32,806 nt of DNA, taken from the NCBI GenBank assembly GCA_030655955.1, contig JAUSOZ010000271.1:1-32806 (forward strand). Direction: 5' to 3'. Below are positions 8,349 to 16,986 of this stretch, one piece after another. A model generated the notes under the pieces. That model made no database searches, had not been told where the DNA came from, and worked only from the letters and a program-made list of their open reading frames with translations. Source of the stretch: Deltaproteobacteria bacterium (lineage in GTDB: Bacteria; Desulfobacterota; Desulfobaccia; Desulfobaccales; 0-14-0-80-60-11). Made by a program: the position numbers and the translations under genes. Within the stretch, counting starts at the first letter, position 1; each line of letters begins with the position of its first letter.

Positions 8349-9622
8349 CCGCAGCCGTGCCTTTCAGCTTTGTGCATTGCGCCGACCTGCACCTGGACAG
8401 CCCCTTCGAGGGGATCCACGCCGCGGCGCCCGCCATTGCCGCCGTGTTGCGGGAGGCGACGTTTACCGCCTTCGACCGGATCATCGACCTGGCCATCGGG
8501 GAGGCGGTGGATTTCATCATCGTGGCCGGGGACGTGCATGACGGGGAGAACCGCAGCCTGCGGGCCCAACTGCGGTTCCGGGATGCCATCCGGAAAGCCG
8601 GTGACGCCGGCCTCCGGTGTTTTGTGGCCCACGGCAACCATGACCCCCTCTCCGGCTGGGAAGCCCACCTGACGATGCCGGCGCAGGCGGAGCGCTTCGG
8701 GGGCCAAAGCGTGGAATGCTTTACCATGCTGCGGCACGGCGCCATCCTGGCCCATATTTACGGCATCAGTTACCCGGTCAAGGAAGTGAACGTCAATCTG
8801 ACACCCGGCTTCCGGCGGGACCCGGAGGCGCCTTTTGCCATCGGGGTGCTCCACTGCAACGTCGGCGGCAACCCCAACCATGACAATTATGCCCCGTGCG
8901 GGGTGGAGGACCTGGCGGCCGCCGGTATGGACTACTGGGCCTTGGGACACATTCACACCCGGCAGATTCTGCGGGGCCAGGAGCCGTGCATCGTTTACCC
9001 CGGCAACCCCCAGGGGCGCAACCGGCGGGAAATGGGTCCCCGGGGCTGCTACCTGGTGCGGGTGGATGGCGCCCGCCGCATCACGCCCACGTTCGTGGCC
9101 ACCGATGTGGTGCGCTGGTTTATCGAGGACCTGGACATCGGCAGGCTTTCGACCTGGGATGACCTGCTGGACGAATTGGTCCGGGTGCGGGAGGAGGTGC
9201 GGGCCGGGGCCGAGGGCCGGGCCGCCATTTTGCGCCTCAACCTGACCGGCAGAGGGGAACTGCACCGGGAACTGGCCCGGAGGATCGACCTGGAGCGGGA
9301 TCTGGCGGAGCCTTTGCGGGAGGGGGAACCGGAGCGCCCTGATTTCGTCTGGGTAGAATCGGTCCAGAACCGGACCCGGCCGCCCCTGGACCTAAACCAG
9401 CGGCGCCTGGTGCAGGATTTCGTCGGGGATTTTCTCAACGCCGCCCAGAACCTGCGCACCCGGGAAAACCCCGGGGCGGGGCTCAGAGAGGTGCTGACGC
9501 AAAGGCCGGAACACCGGGTGATCGCCGCCGGGCTGGAGCAGTTGACCGACGACGAACTCCTGTCGATCCTCAATGACGCCGAGGTCTGGGGGGTGGACCA
9601 GTTGCTGCCCGAGGAAGAATAA
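8345..9622 (+). CDS. yhaO: SbcD/Mre11-type DNA repair exonuclease (YhaO-like)
   Basis: This 425-aa metallophosphoesterase shows the five calcineurin-type metal motifs in order: HCADLHLD (about 9-16), AGDVHD, GNHDP, a His in GVLHCN and GHIHT. YPGNPQGRN, typical of Mre11/SbcD proteins, follows the last. The C-terminal ~150 residues are the family's capping and partner-binding region. The protein should be a two-metal nuclease working with the ATPase encoded 3 nt downstream, as in bacterial yhaO-yhaN pairs related to SbcCD and Rad50-Mre11. The ATG overlaps the stop of the preceding signalling gene, though a functional link to it is not evident. Confidence 0.88.
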   Translation: MTAAVPFSFVHCADLHLDSPFEGIHAAAPAIAAVLREATFTAFDRIIDLAIGEAVDFIIVAGDVHDGENRSLRAQLRFRDAIRKAGDAGLRCFVAHGNHDPLSGWEAHLTMPAQAERFGGQSVECFTMLRHGAILAHIYGISYPVKEVNVNLTPGFRRDPEAPFAIGVLHCNVGGNPNHDNYAPCGVEDLAAAGMDYWALGHIHTRQILRGQEPCIVYPGNPQGRNRREMGPRGCYLVRVDGARRITPTFVATDVVRWFIEDLDIGRLSTWDDLLDELVRVREEVRAGAEGRAAILRLNLTGRGELHRELARRIDLERDLAEPLREGEPERPDFVWVESVQNRTRPPLDLNQRRLVQDFVGDFLNAAQNLRTRENPGAGLREVLTQRPEHRVIAAGLEQLTDDELLSILNDAEVWGVDQLLPEEE

Positions 9623-9625
9623 CCG

Positions 9626-12600
9626 ATGTATATCAGTGGCTTTCACCTCGACGGTTTCGGGATTTACCACGATCAGGGCGTCCAAGACCTGCCGCCCGGT
9701 CTGGTGCTGTTCGTGGGGGACAACGAATCCGGCAAAACCACCTTGATGGAATTTCTGCGCACCCTGCTCTGCGGCTTTCCCCGGCGAGCCCCCAAGCGCA
9801 ATGATTACGAGCCGTTGCGCGGCGGCAACCACGGCGGCCGCCTCCAGGTGGTCATGCATGACGGCCGTCACTGTACCATCGAGCGGGCCGGACGCCACCC
9901 GGCCACCCTGACCCAGGCCGGCGGGACCACGATGCAGGCGGAGCCGGGCCTGACCCTGCTGGGGGGGCTGGACCGGGAGACGTTTAAGCACGTGTTTGCG
10001 GTAGGACTAGACGAATTGCAGGGGCTGGGGGTGCTGTCCCAGGAAGGGGTGCGGGGCCGCCTGTTGGCGGCCGGGACCGGCTTGGGGAGCGCCTCGGTGC
10101 CCGAGGTTATGAAGAACCTGGACAAAGAATCGGACACCCTCTTGAAAAAAGGGGGCCGTACCCAGCGGATCAATCTTCTCCTGAATGATCTGAAAAGAAT
10201 TGAGCACCGGCTCAGGGAGGTCCAGGGTCAGGCTGCCGCCTATGCCGAGGGCCAGCGCCAACGGGAATACCTGGAGGCGCGGGTAGACGGCAACCGTCAG
10301 GAGGTCGAGGGCCGCCGCCGGGAACTGGGGCGGGTGGAGCGGCTGGAGCAGGCCCGAGTGCCCTGGTCGAACCGGAACCTGGCCCGGGAGAAGGCTGTTG
10401 AGGTGGAGTATGCCCAAAATTTTCCGGTGAACGGTCTCGAGCGCCTTGAGGGTCTCCATAAAGAGCTGGACGCGAATCGCCAGAGCCGGAAGCAGCGAGA
10501 GGGGGAGGTCGCGGGCCTTAAAGAGCAGTTGGGCCGGCTCACCCCGGATGAGGCGGTCCTGGCCGGCCGAGATGTCATCGAGGCCCTGGCCGGCGAGCGG
10601 GATAAGCTGGCCCAAGCCCTGGAGGACTATCCCGCCGCCAAGGGTGATCTGGACCAGGCGCAGACGGAGTTCGGGCGCAAACTGCGAGAGCTCGGGCCGG
10701 CCTGGGATGGGCCGCGCTTGGCGGCGGTGGATACCTCGGTGCAGGTGCGCCAGCGGGTGGCCGAGTTCGGCCGGCAGCTCAATGCAGCGGAGCGACGGTT
10801 TGAAGCCGCCCGGGTTCAGGAGCGAGCCCTGGCCGAGGCTGCGGCCGAGACGCAAAAACAGGCCGAAGCCGCCGTCCGGCATTCACAAGACCTTCCAGCC
10901 CCGCGCCTTATTGACAACCAGGAACTGGCGCGGCAGCAGGAGGCGGTGCGGCGGCTGCGGGCCTGGTTGCAGCAGCGGGAGGTTCTAACGGAGAAGCACC
11001 GGGGCCGGGCGAGCGCCCGGGACGAGGCCGGGGCTCGGCTGGCAGCGCTTCAGGGGCAACTGGCGGCGCCAACGGCAGCCCTGTCCGCATGGCTGTGCCT
11101 TCCCTGGCTGCTGGCGGGTCTGGGCCTGGGCGGTTTTTTTCTCTGGCGCCGGGATTACCTGACCGGCGGCCTGATTGCCGGCGTTGGCCTGGTGCTGGCG
11201 GGACTGTTTTTCTGGCTGTCCCGGCGGCAAGCCGCGGTGGAAGGCCAGCGTCGCGCCGCCATGGAGCAAGAATTGGAGCAGGTAGAGGGGAACCGGGCCG
11301 GTCTCTCGGAGGCCATCACCGACCTGGAAGGGCAAATCGAGGCGGCGGAGGCCGAGATTGCCCGGGCGGCGCAGATCATGGACCGGGAACCGCCGGGCGA
11401 CCTCATTGGCCTGGAGGAGATGGCCGGGGAATTGGAGCAGGCCGCGGCGCAGCTTAGGGACTGGCAGGCCCGGGAACAGGAACGGCGCCAGGCCGAGGAC
11501 CATCTGGCCCAGGCCGGGGCGCGGCTTGCCAAGGCGCAGGCGGAAACGAAGCAGGCCTACGAAGACTTGAAGCGCCTTCAGGATGAGTGGGCCGGGTGGC
11601 TCACCGACCGGGGCTTTTCGGAGGCGGTGCGCCCGGAAGGCTTTGAAGCGGTGCTGCAGGCGGTGGAAAATGCCCGGGCCGCAAGTCGGGTCCTGGACCA
11701 CCAAAGCCGCCGCGTGCAGCAAATGTCCGGCTATATCGCTGCGGCTCGAGAGCGCATCGGCCAGGGGCTCAGGGCCTGCGGCCGCACCCCTGTCGCGGCG
11801 GAACCCGGGGTCGGAGAGTTGGACGCCCTCCGCCGGGCTCTGGCCGCGGCCCTGGCGGCCAGCCAACAGCAGCGGGGGCTTACTGAAAAGCTGGCGGCCG
11901 CCACTCAGGCCCTGGATATCCTGAACAGTCGTGGACAGGAACTGGAGCGGGAAGGGGACGACCTGTTGCGCCAGGCCGGGGCGGCCGACGCCGAGGATTT
12001 TAGGCGGCGAGGGGTGGCATATGCGGAATGGCAGAGACATATTCAGCAGATCTCGACCGAAGAGACCGCCCTCTACCGCATGGCCGGCACCCGGGAGGCC
12101 CAGGCGGCCCTGGAAGAGGAACTGAGCCACACTGATCCCCTGGAACTGCAAGAGGAAAAGGAACGCCTCCAGGCTCGCCTCAGTGAGCTTTCGAGCCTCA
12201 TTTCGGCAGATGATCAGGAAATCGGGGATCTCAAGGGCAAGTTGAAATCAATGGAACAGGACGAGCAGTTGAGCGATCTGCTCTTCCAGCAGCGCCTCGT
12301 TCAGGAGCAGTTGACCGACGCCACCCGGCGCTGGGCTACCCTCGTGGTGTGCCGCCATCTCCTGGAGGAGGCCCGGGGCGTGTACGAACGGGAGCGGCAG
12401 CCCCAGGTGATTCGGGAGGCGGACCGGTTTCTCAACACCATGGCCCATGGCCGCTACCGTCTCCTGGCCGCAATGGGCCAGGACGGGGTCCACCTGGAGG
12501 ATAAGTCGCTGGCCCGGAAAGAAGAGGTGGCCTGGAGCGCCGGGTTGGCGGATCAGGTCTACTTATCCATCCGCCTGGGGCTGGCCCGGGAGTTCGGGCG

Positions 12601-12868
12601 CCACTCCGAACCCGTGCCCGTCATCCTGGACGACGTGCTGGTGAAGTTCGACCCGTCCCGGCGCCGGAACGCCGCTCGGGTCATCCTGGATTTCGCCCGG
12701 GAGCAGCAGGTACTCCTGTTTTCCTGCCACCCGGAATTTATCGACCTCATCGCCGCGGTCAGACAAGACCCCGTCCACCAGGAAACCGCCCTGGCCTGCT
12801 TTGCCATCGCCGATGGGGTGATCAGCCGGGTCAGCATGGGGCCGGACGACGCCTTCCCGCGGCAATGA
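9626..12868 (+). CDS. yhaN: SMC/Rad50-like ATPase with central membrane hairpin (YhaN-like)
   Basis: The product is 1080 aa. The N-terminus carries Walker A GDNESGKTT (about 31-39) and a globular ABC half. Long Glu/Arg/Gln/Ala-rich coiled coils occupy roughly 180-480 and 540-940. Between them, near 490-535, two hydrophobic stretches (AWLCLPWLLAGLGLGGFFL and GLIAGVGLVLAGLFFWL) form a probable membrane hairpin where Rad50 has its zinc hook. The C-terminus closes the ATPase with LADQVYLSIRLGLA and Walker B VPVILDDVLVKFD, followed by the switch His in FSCHPE. This layout is that of YhaN proteins, the partner of the nuclease just upstream. The complex is expected to process DNA ends, possibly near the membrane. 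Confidence 0.88.
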   Translation: MYISGFHLDGFGIYHDQGVQDLPPGLVLFVGDNESGKTTLMEFLRTLLCGFPRRAPKRNDYEPLRGGNHGGRLQVVMHDGRHCTIERAGRHPATLTQAGGTTMQAEPGLTLLGGLDRETFKHVFAVGLDELQGLGVLSQEGVRGRLLAAGTGLGSASVPEVMKNLDKESDTLLKKGGRTQRINLLLNDLKRIEHRLREVQGQAAAYAEGQRQREYLEARVDGNRQEVEGRRRELGRVERLEQARVPWSNRNLAREKAVEVEYAQNFPVNGLERLEGLHKELDANRQSRKQREGEVAGLKEQLGRLTPDEAVLAGRDVIEALAGERDKLAQALEDYPAAKGDLDQAQTEFGRKLRELGPAWDGPRLAAVDTSVQVRQRVAEFGRQLNAAERRFEAARVQERALAEAAAETQKQAEAAVRHSQDLPAPRLIDNQELARQQEAVRRLRAWLQQREVLTEKHRGRASARDEAGARLAALQGQLAAPTAALSAWLCLPWLLAGLGLGGFFLWRRDYLTGGLIAGVGLVLAGLFFWLSRRQAAVEGQRRAAMEQELEQVEGNRAGLSEAITDLEGQIEAAEAEIARAAQIMDREPPGDLIGLEEMAGELEQAAAQLRDWQAREQERRQAEDHLAQAGARLAKAQAETKQAYEDLKRLQDEWAGWLTDRGFSEAVRPEGFEAVLQAVENARAASRVLDHQSRRVQQMSGYIAAARERIGQGLRACGRTPVAAEPGVGELDALRRALAAALAASQQQRGLTEKLAAATQALDILNSRGQELEREGDDLLRQAGAADAEDFRRRGVAYAEWQRHIQQISTEETALYRMAGTREAQAALEEELSHTDPLELQEEKERLQARLSELSSLISADDQEIGDLKGKLKSMEQDEQLSDLLFQQRLVQEQLTDATRRWATLVVCRHLLEEARGVYERERQPQVIREADRFLNTMAHGRYRLLAAMGQDGVHLEDKSLARKEEVAWSAGLADQVYLSIRLGLAREFGRHSEPVPVILDDVLVKFDPSRRRNAARVILDFAREQQVLLFSCHPEFIDLIAAVRQDPVHQETALACFAIADGVISRVSMGPDDAFPRQ

Positions 12869-13192
12869 CGGGTAGGACCTTCTATCCGAGATTTTTCCCT
12901 CTTAAAGTTAAATGGTCCCCCAAATTTCAAATGGCTCTGGCGCAGGACAGGCTGAATCCTTATTATTATAGCGACTGCCCAAGAATCTTTCTTGCCACCC
13001 TGAGCGTAGGCGAAAGGTTTCGAAAACCGAGATTCTTCATCGCCGGCGGCGGCTCAACATGACAGGGACAGGAAAATTCTGGGGGCAAGGGATATAAAAA
13101 ATCGGTCGGTTTGGGGCAGGGAGACTCCGATCTTCTCCCGGGGATTTTCCTGACCAGAAGATAACCAAAAATTTAGGAGCAATGATTAGGGT
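12869..13192. other. Intergenic region upstream of the glucanotransferase
   Basis: No gene is seen. The middle is taken up by the dispersed repeat at 12979-13064. The last 40 nt are AT-richer and contain AGGAG at 13175-13179. A five-codon frame (ATG 13182 to TGA 13196) overlaps the next start, without good spacing to that AGGAG. Confidence 0.4.
12979..13064. repeat. Dispersed intergenic repeat (AAGAATCTTTC...GATTCTTC...CATGACA)
   Basis: AAGAATC at the left is answered by GATTCTT about 55 nt later, with CCCTGAGCG and GGCGAAAGG between, then CTCAACATGACA. A shorter relative lies at 467-491. It resembles the CCCTGAGC...GAATGACA repeats scattered in many bacterial genomes. Function unknown. Confidence 0.4.
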
Positions 13193-15418
13193 ATGACCGG
13201 GAAGGACACCCCCAAAAAAATTGCGGTCCTGGGTAGCTTGTGCGGCATTACCTCACAGTACTGGGACAATTTTGGCCGCCGCCACCGCACCTCCCAGGCC
13301 ACCTACCGGGACCTGCTCAGCGCCATGGGCGTGGACTGGGAGGACCCGGAGGGCCTGGACCGGGAGATCGCCCGGCGGCATTTGGGTTCCTGGGGGGCAA
13401 TGCTTTCGCCGGTGCAGCTCATCAAACCGGCGCCGGCTTTGGCCGGGACGACGATGCGGATCTGGTCTCCCGGGCCTGAACCCCCGGCCGCAGTAGACGT
13501 GTTGGCCGAGATGGTCAGCGAAACGGGAGAGCGTTACCGGTGGGAGCGGCGGCTCAAAGTTGCCGGGCGGCTGAAAAGCCAGGCGGTTCCAGGCGGGTTT
13601 CGGGTAGCGGTGCGGTTGCCTCTGCCCGCGGACCTGGAGTTAGGATATTATGATCTGACCCTGAAAGTGCGGAGCGGCGGCCGGTCGGAAAGCGGCCGCA
13701 CCAAGCTGATCGCGGCGCCGACCCAGGCGTATGCGCCGGCCTGGCTGGAGGAGGGCCGCCGGGCCTGGGGTTTCAACCTGCCGCTCTATGCCTTGAGGAG
13801 CCGGGCCAATTGGGGCGTGGGGGATTTTGCCGACCTGATGGAGGTCGTCCGCTGGGCCGGACCCCTGGGGGCGGCGTTTGTGGGGGTTAATCCCCTTCAT
13901 GCGGTCGGGGGGCGAGCCAGCGCCGACCCCAGTCCCTATTCACCCACCAGCCGGATTTTCCTCAATGTTTTGTACCTGAGCCTGGAGACGGCGCCGGAGA
14001 TGGCGGCCTGCCGGAAGGCCCAGGATCTCGTGGCCAGCCCGGAATTTCAGGCGGCTAAAGCCCGCCTGGCCGCGGCTTCCCTGGTATCTTACCGGGAAGT
14101 CCACCATTTAAAGCGCCGGGTCCTGAAGCTCCTGTATGAGACGTTCTGCGAGGCGCACGGCCTCCCGGAGGCTCCCCCCCTCTCGGACCGGGGGCAGGAG
14201 TTCGCCCGATTTGTGGCGGTCGGAGGCGAGTCCCTGGCCAGGTTCGGCCAGTTTTCAGCCCTAACGGATCATCTTCAACAAGGCGACTGGCGCCGCTGGC
14301 CCGGACCCTATCAGCACCCCGAGAACCCCGCCGTGGCAGAGTTCGCCCGGGAGCACGAAAAAGAGGTCCGGTTCCACCAGTATGGGCAATGGCTGGCCGC
14401 GACCCAGCTGGGTCAGGTGGGCCAGGAGGCGAAACAACAGGGCCTGCCGTTCACGCTCTACGAGGACCTGGCCCTGGGGGCGAGTCCCGGGGGTTTCGAC
14501 ACCTGGGCTCACCAGGAGCTCTTTGCCCGGGGGCCGGCCATCGGTGCGCCTCCCGACGCCTTTAATCCCCAGGGGCAGAACTGGGGGCTGCCGCCCCTGA
14601 TCCCGGAGCGCCTCCGGGCTTCGGGCTACCAGTTGTTCATCAACACCCTCCGGGCCAACCTCCCGGCCGGCGGCATGCTGCGGATGGACCACGTCATGGG
14701 ACTGTTTCGCCTCTTGTGGATCCCCCACGGGATGGCGGCGCCCCGGGGGGCCTATGTCAACTACCCGGCCCGGGAACTCCTGGCCATCCTGGCCCTGGAG
14801 AGCGTGCGCCGGCGAGCCCTGATCATCGGGGAGGACCTGGGGACCGTGCCGCCCCGCATTCGGCGGGAACTGGGCAAGTCCGGAGTCTTTTCCTACCGGG
14901 TATTTTATTTTGAACGGGACGGCAATCGCCACTTCCTGGCCCCGGAGGCCTACCCGGCCCGGGCCATGGCCACGGTAACCACCCATGACCTGCCCACCCT
15001 GACGGGATTCTGGCAGGGGCATGACCTGGCGCTGAAGCGAACGCTGAACCTGTACCCCGAGGCCGGCCTGGCGGAGGCCGATGCCGCGGCGCGGGAGCAG
15101 GACCGCCGGATTCTGTTGGAGGACCTGGAATACCGGGGGTTGCTGCCCGATAACGCGGCCTCGAAGCCCGAGGCCGGTGATCCCTGTCCGTTGGAACTGC
15201 GGGAGGCAGTCTTGTCCTATCTGGCCCAGAGCGCGGCCGCCCTCATGGAAGTCCGCCTGGAAGAGGTCTTCGGGGTGCCGGAGCAGCAAAACCTGCCGGG
15301 CACCCAAAAGGAACATCCCAACTGGCGGGTCAAGCTGCCCCTGACCCTGGACCAGATGGAGCAGAGCCCGGAGCCCGCCCGGCTGGCGGCCCGGCTGAAT
15401 AAGGCGCGCAACCAGTAG
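13193..15418 (+). CDS. malQ: 4-alpha-glucanotransferase (amylomaltase, GH77)
   Basis: The product is 741 aa. The first ~190 residues are an N-terminal extension probably containing a beta-sandwich glucan-binding module. The GH77 barrel starts at RRAWGFNLPLYALRS. Catalytic residues are recognisable: nucleophile Asp499 in RMDHVMG, acid/base Glu547 in IGEDLGTVP, and Asp599 in TTHDLPT. The C-terminal NLPGT..EHPNW motif is also conserved. The enzyme moves 1,4-glucan segments between chains in glycogen or maltodextrin metabolism. It is followed by a GH13 enzyme on the same strand. The last codon and stop (CAG TAG) are part of a 7-bp repeat array, so the array defines the end of the gene. Confidence 0.93.
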   Translation: MTGKDTPKKIAVLGSLCGITSQYWDNFGRRHRTSQATYRDLLSAMGVDWEDPEGLDREIARRHLGSWGAMLSPVQLIKPAPALAGTTMRIWSPGPEPPAAVDVLAEMVSETGERYRWERRLKVAGRLKSQAVPGGFRVAVRLPLPADLELGYYDLTLKVRSGGRSESGRTKLIAAPTQAYAPAWLEEGRRAWGFNLPLYALRSRANWGVGDFADLMEVVRWAGPLGAAFVGVNPLHAVGGRASADPSPYSPTSRIFLNVLYLSLETAPEMAACRKAQDLVASPEFQAAKARLAAASLVSYREVHHLKRRVLKLLYETFCEAHGLPEAPPLSDRGQEFARFVAVGGESLARFGQFSALTDHLQQGDWRRWPGPYQHPENPAVAEFAREHEKEVRFHQYGQWLAATQLGQVGQEAKQQGLPFTLYEDLALGASPGGFDTWAHQELFARGPAIGAPPDAFNPQGQNWGLPPLIPERLRASGYQLFINTLRANLPAGGMLRMDHVMGLFRLLWIPHGMAAPRGAYVNYPARELLAILALESVRRRALIIGEDLGTVPPRIRRELGKSGVFSYRVFYFERDGNRHFLAPEAYPARAMATVTTHDLPTLTGFWQGHDLALKRTLNLYPEAGLAEADAAAREQDRRILLEDLEYRGLLPDNAASKPEAGDPCPLELREAVLSYLAQSAAALMEVRLEEVFGVPEQQNLPGTQKEHPNWRVKLPLTLDQMEQSPEPARLAARLNKARNQ

Positions 15419-15457
15419 TCAGTAGTCAGTAGTCAGTAGCCAGTTGTCAGTAGCCAG
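15413..15457. repeat. Heptamer tandem array (CAGTAGT units)
   Basis: About six 7-bp units: CAGTAGT three times, then CAGTAGC, CAGTTGT, CAGTAGC and a partial CAG. The first unit contains the last Gln codon and the stop of the GH77 gene. Units of 7 bp that contain TAG place a stop in every frame within 21 bp. Confidence 0.85.
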
Positions 15458-15460
15458 AAT

Positions 15461-15511
15461 TGTAGGGTGCGTTTTACGCACCATAAAGTGGCGCGGGAGA
15501 CGCGCCCTACA
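15461..15511. repeat. Palindromic repeat, TGTAGGG family
   Basis: TGTAGGGTGCG...CGCACCA is followed by TGGCGCG...CGCGCCCTACA: two hairpins bounded by TGTAGGG and its complement CCCTACA. Related elements lie at 16880, 17675, 24658, 25574, 30101 and 31521. In this spot it could also act as an RNA hairpin between the two glucan genes. Confidence 0.7.
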
Positions 15512-15533
15512 GCGTTATTAAACGAGGTGATGC

Positions 15534-16859
15534 ATGTCTGAACCAGCCTTGATCTACAATCTCTTTCCGCCCCTGGCCGGGACCATCCCCCAGTGGGAGG
15601 AGCACCTGGACCGCATCGCGGCCATGGGCTTCACCTGGATCTTTTTGAACCCCATCAATACCCCCGGCCTGTCCGGCAGCTTATATGCCGTCAAGGATTA
15701 TTACGGCTTCAACCCCCGGTTTGCTCCTGAGTCCGGCCAGGACCCGGAGGCGGCCCTGGCGCACTTTCTGAAAGAGGCCGGGCGCCGGGGCCTGAAGGTG
15801 ATGCTGGACCTGGTAATTAACCACACGGCCATCGACTCGCCTCTGGTCACCCAGCACCCCGAGTGGTACGCCACCGACGATGACGGCCAAATCAAACACC
15901 CCGGTGCCATTGACCCGGCGGATGCTACCAAGGTGACGGTGTGGGGCGATCTGGCGGAGCTGGAGTATTGGCCGCCGCCTGACCCCGAGGGGTTGCTGCA
16001 CTACTTCGATGGGGTGGTGGCCAAATACCTGCGCCTGGGCTTCATGGGGTTTAGGGCCGACGCGGCTTACAAGATCCCGGGCGATTTTTGGGGCCGCCTC
16101 ATCATTGAGGCCAAGAACCTGGAGCCCCGGGTCCAGTTTTTCGCCGAGACCCTGGGGTGCCGCATAGAGGAATGCGCCCAGCTGTCCTCTTCCGGGTTCG
16201 ACTTCCTCTACAACAGCTCCAAGTGGTGGGATTTCCAGGAAGACTGGTGCCTGGAGCAGTACAATGCCTTTCGCCGCATCGCCCCTTCCATCAGCTTTCC
16301 GGAAAGCCACGACACCGAGCGGCTGGCGGCGGCAAGCGGCAGCGCCCCGGAAGTGGCCCGGCTGCGCTACCTCTTCGCGGTTTACTTTTCCACCGGGGTG
16401 ATGATCCCCATGGGCTATGAGTATGGTTTCCAGAAGCGCCTCAACGTGGTGCAGACCCGGCCCCAGGACTGGGAGGCGCCCTCCTACGATCTGAGCCCCT
16501 TCATCAAGGGGGTGAACCGCATGAAAAAGAACTGCCCGGTGCTGCTGGAAGAAGGGCCTCAGGCCCGGGTCAACCCTAAAGGGGAGCCGGTGGCGCTGCT
16601 GCTCAAATCCCGGGAGAGCCGCAAGGGCCGGGTCCTGGCAGTGATCAATACCACCGGCGAGCCCCAGGAGGTCGCCATCCCCGACCTGGCCGAGCTCTTG
16701 GGTAAACCCCGGCGGGCCTGGAAAGACCTGACGCCGGATACCATCCCCTTGAAACTCCTGGGTTCTCTTACGTTCACCTTGCCGCCGGCCCGCATGCGGC
16801 TGTTCTATAATCCCGACGGGGCGCCGTTACCCGAGGAGGCGGTGAAGGCTGCAAAGTGA
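15534..16859 (+). CDS. GH13 alpha-amylase-family enzyme (GlgE-like barrel)
   Basis: A 441-aa protein with a (beta/alpha)8 GH13 barrel and a short C-terminal beta domain (from about 350). The GH13 motifs are present: DLVINHT, nucleophile Asp176 in GFRADAAYK, acid/base Glu205 in FFAETLG, and transition-state Asp260 in PESHDTER. The FRADAAYKIP and FFAE...GCRIEE stretches resemble the catalytic domain of maltosyltransferase GlgE and relatives, but the N- and C-terminal domains of full GlgE (about 650-700 aa) are absent, so the exact substrate is unclear. No signal peptide is visible, which points to cytoplasmic glucan metabolism alongside the upstream GH77 enzyme. Confidence 0.82.
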   Translation: MSEPALIYNLFPPLAGTIPQWEEHLDRIAAMGFTWIFLNPINTPGLSGSLYAVKDYYGFNPRFAPESGQDPEAALAHFLKEAGRRGLKVMLDLVINHTAIDSPLVTQHPEWYATDDDGQIKHPGAIDPADATKVTVWGDLAELEYWPPPDPEGLLHYFDGVVAKYLRLGFMGFRADAAYKIPGDFWGRLIIEAKNLEPRVQFFAETLGCRIEECAQLSSSGFDFLYNSSKWWDFQEDWCLEQYNAFRRIAPSISFPESHDTERLAAASGSAPEVARLRYLFAVYFSTGVMIPMGYEYGFQKRLNVVQTRPQDWEAPSYDLSPFIKGVNRMKKNCPVLLEEGPQARVNPKGEPVALLLKSRESRKGRVLAVINTTGEPQEVAIPDLAELLGKPRRAWKDLTPDTIPLKLLGSLTFTLPPARMRLFYNPDGAPLPEEAVKAAK

Positions 16860-16879
16860 GCCGGCCTTCCCTGTTCTCT

Positions 16880-16950
16880 TGTAGGGGGGGACCTATGTGT
16901 CCCCCCTTCAAGGCGCACACCCAAGGGCGCACACACGGGTGCGCCCCTAC
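16880..16950. repeat. Palindromic repeat, TGTAGGG family
   Basis: TGTAGGGGGGGACC...GTCCCCCC forms one hairpin and GGGCGC...GTGCGCCCCTAC closes the element. The left half is nearly identical to the copy at 24658 (they differ at two bases in about 28). It lies just upstream of the peptidase gene and accounts for the apparent N-terminal extension of that frame. Confidence 0.7.
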
Positions 16951-16986
16951 GGCCAACCCCAAGACTGCTTCCCAAGGAACGAACCC

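Noticed and set aside
16897-16986. N-terminal extension of the proteasome-like protein
   Set aside because: The sequence is a TGTAGGG palindromic repeat, and the extension would bury the expected N-terminal Thr.
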